Shown: positions 23,600-38,559, numbered from the stretch's first letter. The stretch is 64,000 bases of DNA from Azolla caroliniana (GCA_043228905.1 JBHGNT010000009.1:992001-1056000); one strand, 5' to 3'. Numbers and translations: made by a program. Notes: generated by a model not told the origin, from the sequence alone.

Positions 23600-24650
23600 C
23601 CCATCTTTTAAACCATTTCATACTGTGAAGGACCTAGCCATATGAAATGATTTTACTCTTGTTAGTTTTTTGTACCTTGCATCCTATGTTCCAAGCATGT
23701 TTTGACAGCATATGAACAAGCATGTTCTTGACCTTTGTGATAAACTCATACATGCATGGCTAGCACCCATATGGGCAAAGCACTCGTTTCTAAAAAGCAT
23801 GACATTATCAAATGTTGAGGTTTTAACTCTTAAGTGTCTACATAAGCGCAAATTTTGAATTTTCTATATTTCATTCCATTCATCAAGCAAGACATAAAGG
23901 GAATTTTGGACCACAACAAATTGAATAACATCAATCTTACTTCTCGTACTCGAGTATCACTTTGGTTGCATTGATTCTCGAACATATTATCAACATATAA
24001 GAGTATAAAAAGAAGCTATTCTATAGTTTTGGGATTCTTATTCTTTTCCAACATTCTTTGTTGTTTCTTCTATTTTATCATGCATAGACCAAAGAATGTA
24101 GAAGAGAGTGTACCCCTTTGCTTGATCCCCATGTTGCTTGAAAAGTACTTTGTGAAACCACTATACCATGTTCAATTGGCATCTAACTTGCTCATACAAT
24201 TGAGCAACAATTGATCTATACTCTAATGCCATTATTATCTCTATCATTTTTTTCAAAACCTCACTTCTTGGTATAGGGCTAAAGATATTCTAATAGTTTG
24301 CAAAACAACAACATAGCGTTTTTTCTCTTGAAGTTTTCTTCCATAATTACTCTTAGCGTAACCAAGTGATTGATAATGGATTGTTTTGATATGAAGCTTG
24401 CTTGATCAAGCATTCATTTGTGGTGATGTTCAACCCATGAGCTTATGTTTTGTTCCATTGTGTGTTATATAACTTGTCCATAATGGAGCATAATAGCTTG
24501 ATAGTTAAATATCAAATTTTTATCTCCTTTATGGATTTGTTTAATCCATTTCATAAGTTGATCTTTAGGAAAAGCCTTGCTTGATAACTTGAGCTATGAT
24601 AGTTGCTCTTCAATGGCAAGTTTGTGCTCGTCTATTTAAAGAGCCTTCAA
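23600..24650 (-). mobile_element. Decayed LINE-type reverse transcriptase fragment
   Basis: Conceptual minus-strand translation, with stops and frameshifts, reads in order: TMEQNISSWVEHHHK, then SIINHLVTLRVIMEENF (about 24330-24440), LYEQVRCQLNMV and SSNMGIKQRGTLSSTFFGL (about 24060-24210). These correspond to the RT blocks usually seen as TIDHLVTLRVIMEE and GVKQGCPLSPTLFGL. An LLYVDN stretch (YADD-box equivalent, near 24000) runs straight into FENQCNQSDTRVREVRLMLFN and ETSALPIWVLAMHV. Those belong to the C-terminal part of the same element type, so an internal deletion lies between them. No product can be made. The matching endonuclease half may be the remnant at 56182-56835. Confidence 0.7.
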
Positions 24651-25897
<1,247 letters not shown>

Positions 25898-27761
25898 ATG
25901 GTGAAGCTTGGGATGATGCATCCTCTCTGCACCCTGAAGCTTATCATCATCCTCACTGTCTGCGTGGTCTCTGTGATGGTGTCTCTCCTCTCTCTGTTTG
26001 CCTCCCCCCCCAATTCCCACCCTCTCTCCATCTCCCCCCTCTCATGGAGATTCTCCCACAGATTCAACAGAAAAGCCCAGTCTGACCTTCTCCCGCAGCA
26101 TTCTGGCCGGGTAAACAAGGAAAACTTTTTACCCCTTCACATTTCTTTTTTAAAAGAAGAGGAGAATGTTTTAATTCCAAGTGTTTTCTCATTTATTTGG
26201 TATCTTTTTCAAAAATATTCCAAAATTTCCAAATTAGATCTTAATCACACACAAATACATACATATACACACACATACATACATACATACTTGCATACAT
26301 ACATATTACATATGCATACATAAATACATAGACATAAAGATATACATATGTATGCATATTCATATCAATATCTATATACAATTTTATATGTACATGTGTA
26401 CATATATATATATATTTATGTATGTATCAGAGTTTGATTTTTGAGAAGTTCTCTGGTTTACTTCACAAGGTCCAAATTTCGTTACTAAAATGATAGAAAT
26501 AAATTGCTAGATATTGATGCTATCGTGTTTTTCCATTCCTAACTTTTGTTCCTAAGTAACATTCTCTCTTGTTTAGAATGCAGGAACAAGACAGTCTAAA
26601 TCTGGAACAGATTCTGAAACAAGCATCAATGCCAGATAAGACGGTGATAATAACGACATTAAATGAGGCTTGGGCCACTCAAAATACAATGATTGATCTA
26701 TTTTTGGAAAGTTTTCGTGCTGGGAATGACACGGCTAGGTTTCTTCACAATCTGATAATTGTCGCACTTGATCAGAAGGCCTATGACAGGTGTGTAACGG
26801 TCCACTTTCACTGCCTTCAACTAAGGACGGATGGTGTAGATTTCTCGGGTGAGAAGCTGTTCATGACCTCGGATTACTTGAGAATGATGTGGAGAAGAAT
26901 CGAATTTTTACGACAAGTCTTAGAAGAAGGGTATAGTTTCATTTTCTCGGTATGTTTTTCTTTCTTTTGGAAACAAAAGAACATTCAGTGCATGATTAGC
27001 ATCATATGATGATTGCATATCCATAGTAGAGTAGACATTATTGTTGCTGGGGGTTATCAATAAATTGAACAAGCATAATTAAAAGTAAATTAATAAACTT
27101 GAGTGATACAAGAACCAATATATTGAAAAATGTCATCCCTCCATGCCATCCGTTTGAAAAGAGTTTCAAAAGGAAAGAAAGGTGTAAAACTACAAACAAA
27201 GGCTTGTATATCATAGAAGCCAAACTAACAAGAATTTTGACTCATACAATGCAGGATGCCGATATAATGTGGTTTCGCGATCCGTTTCCATATTTAACTT
27301 CTGATGCAGACTTCCAGATAGCTTGCGATAATTATAATGGCTATTCGAAATCTCAAAGAAACAAAGCAAATGGAGGTTTTGTATTTGCACGTGCGAATAA
27401 GCGAACTATCAATCTTTACAAATACTGGTACATGGCGAGAGAGGTCTTCCAGGGGAAACATGACCAATACGTGTTCAACAAGATCAAACAAGACGAGGCC
27501 CTCATGAGATCTGGCTTAAGGATAGAGTTTTTCGATACAAAATATATATCGGGCTTTTGCGAACTTTCTCACAATATGGAAAAAGTTGTCACAGTTCATG
27601 CAAATTGTTGCTATGGGTTGAAGAGCAAGCTAGATGATTTGAGGCGTATACTCGCTGATTGGAAAAGGTTTAACGCGATGACGCCTTTAGAGAGAAGAGT
27701 GCAAACTTTGGGTTGGTCGGCTCCAAAAGCATGTGTTACAAGCAAAAGTTTGTTGCATTGA
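25898..27761 (+). CDS. Type II membrane glycosyltransferase, nucleotide-diphospho-sugar transferase family (At4g15970-like)
   Basis: Three coding exons: 25898-26110, 26584-26949 and 27255-27761, giving 361 aa, all GT...AG and phase 0. Residues about 10-33 (LCTLKLIIILTVCVVSVMVS and following) form a single N-terminal signal anchor, so a Golgi lumenal enzyme is likely. The catalytic part reads DKTVIITTLNEAWA, ALDQKAYDRC, MMWRRIEFLRQVLEEGYSFI, then DADIMWFRDPFP (194-205) with the DxD metal/nucleotide-sugar motif D194-A-D196. NGGF (232-235) and HDQ (262-264) follow, then HANCCYGL near the C-terminus. This fits the Nucleotid_trans domain family that includes GT77-type wall arabinosyl- and xylosyltransferases. 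The sugar and acceptor cannot be read from sequence. For exon 2 I chose the acceptor at 26582-26583, because the earlier AG (26575-26576) would break the frame. No defect seen. Confidence 0.9.
26236..26425. repeat. (TACA)n/(TA)n microsatellite in glycosyltransferase intron 1
   Basis: Alternating CATACATA, ACACACATACAT and TATATA tracts fill the middle of the 473-bp first intron. They are pure low-complexity sequence. Confidence 0.85.
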
Positions 27762-30172
27762 TTTGATTCTATTTGTCTCGCCTATGGGAATATACAATAT
27801 AATACAATATAATAGGTATACATACATTTTGACATGCAAGCTTGTACTAATTTTTTTTTTTCCAAAAAACAAGCTTGTACTATTGATTCAATAGAAGGAG
27901 AGAAAGCCTCTTTTAAGATTGATAGAAAAATGCTTAACATGGTTTGTGTAAAATTGCTAAGTCCACAATACTTCAGAAAGTAATAAGAAAAAGAAGGTTT
28001 TCTAAGTTTGTCCTAAATATTTGTCATTGGAGTTGGAGATTCAATGCCTTTTTTTGGCTTAGGTTTTTTGAGACCAATCCTAATGTTTTTGATATTTACA
28101 GATCTAACCCTCCACATATCCTCCCTTTATATAAGTATTCACTTATAAAAGGTATCCAAATCTTCAGAAATTGTAATTTAGCTGAACTCAAACAGTTATT
28201 GGTGCCTAAAACCTCCATTAAGAAAGGTTTGTTAAGGATTATTATAGACAAATCGCCTCTATAGCAATGTTACTTCAAAGTTGTCTATCACCAATTAGCT
28301 ACCAAATATGATCCTTAGGGTTTAGCTCTTAAGAATGATAAGAATCTCTCACTTGAGAGAGAGAATATATTACCTAACACCCACCCAATGTAAAGCATCA
28401 CAAATCTCCTATACATAGGAGATGAGTGAGATGAGTTTAGTGCTAATAATTCATGGTGCCATTCTTTTATGCCAGTGAGCATAGCTAGTATGTTTAGCTA
28501 AACCGAATACTAATAGTGAACACCTTATAACTAAAGCAAATTGTTGTGAAACAAAAGGAGGTTAGTTTTTGGCATGATGTTCAATGATCGAGACAAACTC
28601 CTCAACTAATTTTGATTCATCTTGGATAAATGAATATTGATGAAAATGAATGTTCCTTGTTTCATGAAGAAATATGATTGCTAGTAGAGTATTGGCTCTA
28701 GAGCTCACATCGCTAGGGAACCACTTGTATAAGAATCGTTGATAACATGTTTCTTGTGTTATGGCTATAATTAGAAGTGATTAATTTCATCATATGTTTG
28801 GCCATTCTCCCTTCTCAAGATGTGCCATCTCCTCAAACATCAAGAACCTTGTGTTATACAAAGCACAAGGCAATAAATCCCACAAGAATATAAACTCTTC
28901 CACCTACGGTGGACATAACAAAGAAAGAAAAGAAATATATGGTGAATGTATGCTTTTAAAGTGGTACATGATATACCACCTCCAGAATAATCTGAATCCC
29001 TATAAAGTTTTGGATTGGGCTTGGTTCTCAAGGGCACCCACACCCTATCATAATCAACCACTAGGGATTATTTCACAACACTTTTCCATGAAGAATGTTA
29101 TCTTTAGATGAAAAGCATTGATTTGGGGGAGATTACTTAAATACCAAACGACAATATTAAGCAATAAACATAAATAATCTTCTAGCTTTAAATTTGGGAT
29201 GTAGTTCGGATTGTCACAATCAATTCCTCTTAGGAACTAAGTTGAAGGAGGTTGCAAGTACAAGTCATGGAGTAACTTTGAAGTTTCCTAAAAGGAAGTG
29301 CCATAAAAATGTTGTCAAAGACTCACAAGTAACCAACCTAGAGGAAAGGGAAAAGTTCAAGGCAAAATGTTTCACCCGAATAAGGTCACATAATTCTAGA
29401 ATAAGAGAAACACATACCAAAGATTGTTAAGAGAGTTGAAAACACAACGAGCTATTTTATACACTTGGTTTTAACCAATTCATCATCCCACAACTATCAT
29501 ATTACAAAACATTTCATCACAAAAACACAACCTTTTGCCAATCCTTCACTACCAATGTATCTAATGTCATGTCATGCACAATTTTTGCTATGTTGGAAGA
29601 ACTACTCCAAAGTACAACCATTCATAGTAAGCTCCACATTTCCTTCTTGTCTCACTTTTAAAATCTTACGTACACAAATTCTATTGAACAAAGAGAGAAA
29701 TCCACCTCAAGTTTTCATGCTCTTCATGTGTAAAATATTTGCATTTTGTAAAAATGGAAATTGTAAAGAACTAGAGTATGTGTACACTATAGTCATATGT
29801 TTGTGCAATTCTGTTCCAAATTGATGGTTTTGTAAAGGTAAAATTGAGTGATTTGTCTCACCCCATGTTTATGTATGAAATAATACAAAATTATAAGAAT
29901 TTGCCACAAATATATAGTAGATTTAGCGGAACCCAAAATTGCTTAATTTCAATTATCATACATCAAAATATGTGGATTATTTCTCCCCTACAATCTCAAG
30001 ATTCAAGCATCTTCTAAGTCAAACTCACTCACAACCCCAAATAAGTGAGCTAACTAAATTTCATACTTCTTGCCAGTAATAATGGTTAGAAAACAAGCTT
30101 GTTAAAATTACAAAACATGCTCTTTCTCTATACATTCATGATGGTGAGCCAAAGAAAAATGTTGCTTCTTCT
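27762..30172. other. Gene-free intergenic stretch
   Basis: From the glycosyltransferase stop codon to the stop codon of the first DUF599 gene. AT-rich; the open frames of 60-120 codons on both strands carry no domain I recognise. No TE protein was identified. Confidence 0.55.
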
Positions 30173-31562
30173 CTAGAGCATTTCGTCTCCTTGTAGATTG
30201 TGCTTGAATTCATTGGAAGTGTCGACGAAACGGAGCAAAATTGTGAGGACAACGGAGCAAATGAACATGGGAATGGGTCCAAAGAGCCAAAAAAAGAAAG
30301 GAAATGAGAAGTAAAAAGTTCTCAACCCCATTGACCAAAATAATCCACCTTTCAATATAGCCTTATTCACATAGTCTTGGCTCAAGCAAGGTCCAATCGG
30401 CATACTCACAAGGAAACAAACAATATTGTAATATCTCACAGATTGGATGTTGAAGAGACATGTAGAAAAGAAACATACAAAGACACACAAGAGCTTCACT
30501 GTTGGTGGGATTGTTGCTCCTTTGTCCCCTAATACCAAACTTGTTTGTGGAAGTTTCCCACCATCTTTACCATTGCTAAGCAAGAGTGCAATGACAGAGC
30601 ATAGTGTGATAGCCACGGTGGCAAGAAGGGTCGATGCCATGATGTTGTTTCTCAGTGTTTGGACAGCTAGGATTCCATTCTTCAATCCATCCTGATTGTC
30701 ATAATCATTACCATGGTTATGATGAGAAATTCAAGGAGAAAACAATCGGGAAAAACAAATTTGAACACAGATTAGAAAATGTCCTAAATGAAACAAAATT
30801 GGACAAAAATGGGGAATTCCAATAGGAAGGAAAAACATGGGAAATTTTGAGGAATATGAGAACCACGATGGAAACAAAAACAAGGGATGTGAGGGAAAAA
30901 CAAATTGGAAGAAAGGAATCGACAAATTCAATAGGAAATGCATGAGAAACAATTCAAAAAAACATGGGAGAATTAGAAAAGCATAGGAAACTAATGGGAA
31001 AAGAACATGGGAAGGTATGGAAGCAAATTAAATTTGAACAAAAATTAGAAAATGGGCTAAATGAAACAAATTTGGACCAAAATGGGGAAATCCAATTGGA
31101 AGAAAAAACATGGGAAAAGTTGGGGAATATGAGGAACATGATGGGAAAGAAAACAAGGGATGCGAAGGAAAACAAATTAGGAGAAAGGAATCGACAAATT
31201 CAATAGGAAATGCATGGGAAAGCAAATGAAACAATTCGAAAAGACATGGGAGAATAAGAAAAACATAGGAAACAAATGGGAAAAGAACATGGGAAGGTAT
31301 GGAAGCAAATTAGAAAAACATGGGAAACAATAGGGAATCAGAATGGTAGAACTAGGGGTAGTTAAGAAATGGGAAGTGAATGACCTACTTGCATCATGGT
31401 TTGAAGCCACAATTGGCGATTGATTTGGTTAATGCCAATGACTGTGGATTTCGGGGAGGTGTGAACACGATATGCGAGCTGACAATGGTACAAAATAAGG
31501 AGGAGGAGGCCAGAAGGCACAAGAAGAACATCCAAGTACTCTAACCCTTGCACAATCCTCAT
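30173..31562 (-). CDS. DUF599 family four-pass membrane protein, tandem copy 1
   Basis: Two exons on the minus strand, 31562-31389 and 30691-30173, give 230 aa. The junction TMMQ|DGLKNG is phase 0 with a GTAGGT donor and a CAG acceptor. Four hydrophobic segments are visible: about 11-31 (DVLLVPSGLLLLILYHCQLA), 76-98 (MASTLLATVAITLCSVIALL), 123-155 (CVFVCFFSTCLFNIQ...) and 183-213 (FYFSFPFFFWLFGPIPMFIC...). Family motifs are GINQINRQLW, LRNNIMASTLLAT, SVRYY and FGPIPMF. DUF599 proteins occur in plants and bacteria and have no established function; a membrane location is the only safe inference. The N-terminus has three more residues than copies 2 and 3. A CTATATAAG box on the minus strand near 31674-31682 fits a core promoter. 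This copy is the most diverged of the three. Confidence 0.9.
30753..31335. repeat. 273-bp tandem duplication in the intron of DUF599 copy 1
   Basis: GAAAATG(T/G)(C/G)CTAAATGAAAC starts at 30775 and again at 31048, a period of 273. Both copies are built from purine-rich words such as CATGGGAA, GGAATATGAG(G/A)A and GGAATCGACAAATTCAATAG. It accounts for most of the 697-bp intron and produces spurious open frames on both strands (about 70-80 codons). Confidence 0.85.
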
Positions 31563-34500
31563 GATTATATTCTAACCCTTCCTTTTGCACCTTAACACTA
31601 TATATGTGTGTATCGTGCTTGTTATTCTTCCCCTTCGGTTGTTTTTCTCTACTACTTCCTCTCGATCCATGGTCTTATATAGAATCTACAAGAATATATT
31701 TGTATGTATATGTGTGTTCCAACATTTTAACAAATTCTTTAATTGCATACGAGGACTAAACCTTACTTTATGGCAAAGCTTTATGCTTGTAAAATAAAGG
31801 AGAGAAGAACATGATACCCCTTGATGTTTGTTGGCTATTGAAAACTTGTGGCTATTCTAATTGAACTCCAAAAGTTAGTGTGTTTCCCTAAAAAACAATA
31901 GTTTATTGATTGGTAAGCCCCTTGATGATGCCCAATGCGCAATACACAAGCAATTTCATGATTATATTTGTCAAATCTAATGCAACTACAAAGACATGTT
32001 ATCCAATCACTTAAGAAGTTGTGGGCCAACAATGCGTAAACAAGTCACATTACGAATATACTCATGAGAACTTGAAGATATACACCGATGTCGATAGGCT
32101 ATCCAATGGGTATAACAAGGCGGAATTTCCGGAGGGTTTAGCTAGCATTTGAAATGCTTTCAAAGGGCGGAAGACAACATATAACCGATACCATCAATTA
32201 GTGGATTCAACAAGATTCAATAGTCCACGTACATATTTCTTGTCTTCTAGTTTCCTATATTCTAGGAGGCAAGATTAATATATTATATATATGAACTTAA
32301 TTATAATCACTAAGGCAAAAAAGGGAATACATAGTTTTGCACAAGAGATGGGAGTGAGCAAGCCAGTAAGCTAAATGCCATAATTAATGCAACTTTCCGA
32401 CCTTTTTTCCGTAAACTAATGAGCCATTCAATGGAGCATGTCGAAGATGAACATGTTTTTTTGTAAGCTCAAACTAGAACTTATGATTTGTCCATCCAAT
32501 GTTTGAGCCAAAGGGCATTAATTCGACATGTTTCTCATTGAGTTAAGTTATGACTAAAAGACCAACCTCCAAAATTCCACACATCATTGAAACTATATGA
32601 AAAACTTTGAGCTAATTCATGGTATGTGGTCACAAACATGGAGGGTTTTTACATAGAGGAAACTTTTAAACATTCAACTCCCGAAATGTTTTGAATAAAG
32701 TTTTTGTTATTTCTTTTAATGCCATCAATCAACTACTGAAAGCATATTTATATGTGCTACCTGAGAAATCATCTATATAGTCAATTTGTCCTATTTTTCT
32801 CAACTATATGAGAAATAATCAGGAAACAACAAATCAAAGAAGAACTTCAATAGTACACTCTCTAATTGTACAGTTTGTAGCCTTACGACGTTTTTTCTTA
32901 ATCTAATGAAGGAAATCTTTTTGGAAAAAAAGAAGAAGACCTTCAATAGTGGAGATATGCTCCACCAAGATGCCTTTTTCCACCCCCCATCTTGGAACAA
33001 CCTTCATGAGGGCTTTTGATACTTGACATGCTGGTTGATGTGGATATGAGGGTTGTAACATATTGTATGAACTCGTTGTAGCCTTTCGGCATCTTTCCAT
33101 TAATACCAAGGTGAACCTTCTTTTAAAAAGAAAAAGAGAAAAAAGAAGACCTTCAATACAAAAATTAATGAGCTTCATTACTTACCAACAAGGTTTAGGG
33201 GGTGTAGGGTCAAAATATCAATTGCAAATGCTTATGAAATTTTGGATAGATATATGAAACATAAATACAAGCATTCTAATAGCGCAAATAGTTCATTGCC
33301 TAGAGTTTCCTTTCTTGGTTCCTTTTCTCAGACAGGAAGGCTTCCCCTAGCCTTTGTAATGTATGTTGAGTGGTGCAATCAACTAGTCATGCAACCAAAC
33401 CTTTTGCTGCAATTTAAAATTCTTCACATGAATTGCCTTTAGGTAAATTTGACCCCCAATTTAGTTTTCTAGGTATTGAAACTATATACACAATGTCTTC
33501 CATATGCCAAATCAAGCCACCATCAAGTTTTTATTTGAATGTTCAACTCCAAACTAGAGTACACTATGCTTGCTTACATTTATCTTGAGGTTAAGATAAA
33601 GTACAAATTCTAGAACCACATTACTTTTGAGTGTTTGAAACCTAGATATTTTGTAAGCCCAAAGTGCATAGAGTGTGAAGCAAGTTCGAAACAAGAAACA
33701 AGTTTTAACTCTGAAAACCTATTCGGAATCATAATTGAGATTCTAAATACAATAATATTGTAAAAGAAAAATAAAGGGTAGGAGAAAATTAGCAAGACAA
33801 GAAAGATCATCCAACGAATATCACTAAATTGACTACCACAAAATTAATATGATATAATGTAGTGCCTTTTTACATTGCCAACAAGCATAAAGAAAGAAAC
33901 TCATGCACCAAACATAATCTCCACGTTTGGTTTGCATTTTTTACACAAAATCAAAGTCCTTGACTTTTTATATATATTGATATTTAATGCCAAAATGCAT
34001 TGTATCGCAACAAGATATACTTGGTATTGGGAAGTGGAAGAATCTTTGGTAGCAATTGTAATGAGAATTAGGAACTCGGAAATGCTTGCTTTGCCCATCT
34101 CAATTCTCTATATAGTAGGATTGTGTAGAATAGGGTGGACATCTTCTAATACGAATTAAGGATTTGAGAAGAATGATGGTTAATAGTATGTATGGGCATT
34201 AAGGTGTGGGACCTGGGTAATTTCATTTGTAGGTTTTAAATTTTGAAATATTCTTAAATTCTACTATTTTATAAGCTCTAATATACATGTACACATTCCT
34301 AAAAATGTGAGGTAACTCTCTACTATGTGTATATTGGTGTCAAGTCCTTACTGGTTTCCATGTACTTGATCTTGACCACTTTTGCATACCACATCGAGCT
34401 CAAGGTGTTGATGAACCTTTCAAATAGATGTTGTAACATTCTATATGCATACGCTAGACAACCACATGCCTCCAACCTAACTAAGCTCACACATCTTATG

Positions 34501-36080
34501 GCATAGGTGCAACCAACCTTTTTCATCATGAACTTGTAAAGGAATTCTCTTCTAGGTCAACAAAGGCATTGAACTTATTGAGCAAATATTGAATTGGACT
34601 ACGCTATTAGCTTGCTTTCTTCACAAATTTTATAACAAATAAGTCTTGTTTCATTGCATACAAGTAATTGCAATTGTCATGAGTCATTTTGGCCTTGGTG
34701 CAAACACCTTCCAATAATGGGAAAATCCCCACACATATAGATTAGGGGCTTTTGCTCCTTTGCTAGAAGCTTGACTTGCGATTCATGGCATACGTTTCTT
34801 CTTTGGCTAGAGTCTAGCCTTGTGCTCTAAGACTTACGCTAATCAATTGTATTTAAGTGTGGGTAACCTAATTACGAGAAGTATGACTATCCTCTTCACA
34901 TTCTTCTTGCCATTTAAGCACTTTTAAGTTTTTAGATTAAATCTATTGATAAAGAAGTAGCCCCTTAGTTAAATAATCATCACGAGAGATTAGTTAGAAT
35001 CAAGTGACTATAGGGTTGATGATAACTTGCCTTGTACACGACATCAATGAGGATGCCTGAGATATTGCTACATTTTAAGCTTGGGAATTAGAAGAAATGA
35101 TATGGTAACATTTAGTGCTTAGTGCTAATACTATTTTAATATGTGTGCTATATAAAGGATTGTACATAAGAAGGATTGCATGTAGGATTCCATAAATGAA
35201 TGTAAGGAAGCTAGAGATCAGAACTCATGCAACTAAGTAGTGTTATGCCATTGAAATTTCGTTTGTAAAAACCCATGCAAACATGTGAAGGAAATGGTAT
35301 ACTAACCTAAAGTGGATAATATAATAATGTAGACTTCCTAATCTATGTGGTTAGTGTCTTGTGATAATTATTTATTGAGTTTGTTAATTTAATAAGCAAC
35401 TTTGTAATGAAGTTTTTGACAACAATGCACACTTGCTAACTCACACATAAAGAATCTTTAAATTGTTCCCAACCAAGAGACAACATCTCTATCCATGTTA
35501 AACACGAAAAATTGATGTTTTCAGTTGGTGTTGATGGGACTACATTGAACAACCTTGTCAAGTTTAACACGTTTGTTCCCTACCTATATAGTTTAGAGTT
35601 TAGATCTTGCCTACATGAAAATGTAAGTGGTTTGGAAGAAAGAAAAAATACATCGTACTCAAAATGAAATTCATGGGAATATATTGCATGTCCAAGTGCA
35701 CACTATGATTGTAAGGATTGGGTTTGGTCGAAGATGTGTGGAAAGCATAGTTAAATACGATGAAAGGCAAGGAGTGTTGTATCAAAGTGTGATACTTATG
35801 CTCCCGAACTTGTTTAGGGGAAAATGGACATAGATTACTCTCATCACTTGCTTCAATGTCTTGTCTTCATATTATAGTGAGTCTGAGCTACGTTGTATGG
35901 AGTAATGGTTTTGATGACAAAACAACAAGATGACATCTAACATGGATTGATGTGTGTAGTTTCCCCATTTGACAAAGAATATGGCTTTGTAGTTAGAAGC
36001 AATATATGTAATACAATGTCTGAAGCATGAGCTTCCACATTTTCCCCATGTCATGATACATTGGCATTGCTAAAAGGCCT
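31563..36080. other. Gene-free intergenic stretch
   Basis: The first 120 bases hold the likely promoter of DUF599 copy 1. The remaining 4.4 kb is AT-rich with short, unmatched open frames. AAGAAGACCTTCAATA recurs at about 32932 and 33142. I see no recognisable gene or TE protein here, though old TE sequence below recognition is likely. Confidence 0.55.
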
Positions 36081-36082
36081 CA

Positions 36083-36122
36083 TTGATACATAGATACATA
36101 GATACATACATACATACATAGA

Positions 36123-36155
<33 letters not shown>

Positions 36156-36195
36156 GTGTATGTATGTATACATGTATGTACGTATGCATGTATGA
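36083..36195. repeat. (ATAC)n/(GTAT)n microsatellite with inverted symmetry
   Basis: About 75 bases of GATACATACATA units run into about 40 bases of the complementary TGTATGTATG type, so the tract can fold back on itself. Confidence 0.85.
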
Positions 36196-36469
36196 AATGT
36201 GTGTATAGAGCTCGAGAGAGAGATTAATGTCTTCAAAGATGAAATTTGGCCCATGAGACAGTTGATTAAAAAATGGGATTTATACCCAATCATTGAAAAA
36301 GAAAACATAAATAAAAGAGCTTTAGCATGGTGCAAAAATGTTGTGGGATGCCTCCCTCATCTTCTTAAATGCTTCTTGAATGACGAGTGACTTTGAAGCC
36401 CGACATGCGAAGGTGTTTGGTTGCTCTTTGATGGCCAATATATTACATAAGGTCTTTCATTCTATTATT

Positions 36470-37320
36470 ATTATTATTATTCATAAAGCTCAATATGGTT
36501 CTTAGCAAAAAGAGATATTTTACTTGACATTTTAATACTCAAATGACAATTGACTATGCAAAGAAGTCTAAAAAAGAATTAGTGTTGTTACAATTGGAGC
36601 TCGAGAAGGCATATGATAATGTGGATTGATCATTAATATATCAGTTGATGTCTCATATGGGTTTTGGTGATTGTATGTCTAAGTTGATGTCTCACATCTA
36701 ATGTTTAATAAAGGAGTAATACAACCTTTTCTTATTCGAAGATTAATTAGACATGGATGCCAAGTTAGTCCTTTCCTATTCACTATTGTGACACATCCTT
36801 TACTTGTTAAATTACACAATATGACAATGGAGGAAGAATAGTTTGGATTGAGGCTGCCATCAAGGACATCATGTATTGTTGAAGCTCTCACAGATGACCA
36901 TATGATGTTTTTGGCACCTAATCAAGAAAATATTATTAAGGCAAGAGATATGTGGGAAATGTTTTCGAATGCTTTTGGGTTGAGAATTAATATATATACA
37001 TTTGTCCTCATTTCATATATAGGACAAGATGTGTTAGGGTTGGCGTAGCTAGGAAGGATAACACATCGTGATATGATTTGTTCATCTTGGATATCCGATT
37101 AGGGTGAAGTTTCTCACTTGAAACTTATTGAGTATGTATCTAAAAAAAATAGTAGGATAAGTTTATGTACTGGAGGTCTCAAATATGGCATTTTCATGTA
37201 AGGGTTAAGGTGGTCCAATCGATTATGATCTCTATGGTGTCATATTAGCTTCCTTTGCAACCCTGGTTGAAGAAAGCTCTTGAAATGGTGTCACCCTCAA
37301 TGTATTACTATGAAAAAGAA
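36470..37320 (+). mobile_element. L1-type LINE reverse transcriptase remnant
   Basis: Conceptual plus-strand translation with stops and frameshifts gives YAKKSKKELVLLQLELEKAY followed by DNVD, then a stop where Trp is expected, and LMSHMGFGD (36560-36670). RRLIRHGCQVSPFLFTIV (about 36738-36790) is the usual R-x-I-R-Q-G-C-P-L-S-P block. EALTDDHMMFL (about 36880-36912) is the F/YADD box with Ala-Asp changed to Thr-Asp. YLGYPIRVKF and YWRSQIWHFHVRVKVVQSI follow in the expected order. This is a dead L1-clade RT. No endonuclease end or poly(A) tail was identified. Confidence 0.8.
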
Positions 37321-38555
37321 AAGGGAAAAGTGTCATGTCATTATTGGCATAAGGTTGTGTTAATATTGTGATGTGTATTGGTGGGGGCATCACTATTGAA
37401 TTTATATGAGCATATGGTGGCTCTTAGATTTACCTTCATTTGATTTATGTTTGAAGGTGTACAACTTTGAACGGAAATGGTGGCATACTTTATAGAGAAG
37501 ATAGGAACTCTGCTTGGAAAAATCATGGTTGAATCTAATTGGTGGAAATTATGTCATTAAATCTAAAAGGCATGTCAAATGTACAACATTAGTGACAGTT
37601 AATCACATCTTGCCAAAGTATGTTGGATTTTATACAATGGCATCCGCCAAAAGAGAAGGGTGTGCTAATTCATTACAAATGGAGATTTTAAAGACATCAA
37701 AGTTGTTGAAGTGGGACAGTAAACGACTTAACCTTCAATTTAATCGGATGACTAGATTGGGTTTGTTAACAATCAAGGATGCTATGTTGGTGTTATATTG
37801 CCCCTTTTGAATAGCAAGATCCACATTTCATATTCCTAGAAGTTATACCTCTATTTGGGGTAAGTTACAAAAATTATGATCATCATGAGCCAATTCCTGA
37901 TTTAGATGGTGGAGCTCAAGAGCTTGATTGGATATTTGTGGAAAATAAGGATTTGACTATGATATTAACAAATGATGCTTACTACATGGTGATTGATAAA
38001 CTCAAGTTGATGGAAGAAATGGTTATAATGGTAATGTGGTTTTTGTAATAGCTTTACTTGGTGATTTCATTATGTTATATAATCAAGGCAGGTTGGTGTT
38101 TTCGATTGATGCTACGAACGAAGATATTCATTTGGAGAGTTATGGTTGGAGCTTTACCATTGGGGGATGTATTAAACTAGAAACACATTCCTCTAGCAAT
38201 GTTTCTTTTGTTTAGAGGAATTGAAACATATTAGCATCAATTTCTTTCATGCTTGATGGTTAGAATGGTTTGAGGGTATATCAAATCATTGTGAATGTCT
38301 TTGACTAGAGTAAAACTATCCTTTCTTTTTCTTTTTCTTTTTTTCCTAAAAAGATACGCCTTGGTATTATTAAATCCTAAGAAATACAAAAGTTGTGTTG
38401 GATAAACAAATATATATACCAACCGATTCCCTTCTACCCTCATCATAGCCGATTTGTTGAGCATAGCCAACAATAAGGGGTGATCAAGCAATAAGGAGAG
38501 ATGCCCTTGTTTTGCATCTTTTTGAAGCTTTTAAAGCTTCATAAACTCGGCCTTC
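37321..38555. other. Gene-free, possibly further TE debris
   Basis: Lies between two LINE fragments of opposite orientation. A 98-codon plus-strand frame (37514-37810) has no domain I recognise. Sequence decay and position suggest LINE-derived DNA, but I cannot show it. Confidence 0.45.
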
Positions 38556-38559
38556 TTGT

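Noticed and set aside
26577-26583. ATG at 26578 as a glycosyltransferase start
   Set aside because: The upstream exon 25898-26110 supplies the membrane anchor and joins in frame to the acceptor before GAACAAGAC at 26584.
30731-31410. Several Phe/Pro-rich minus-strand ORFs (70-80 codons)
   Set aside because: They are produced by the purine-rich 273-bp tandem duplication within the DUF599 copy 1 intron.
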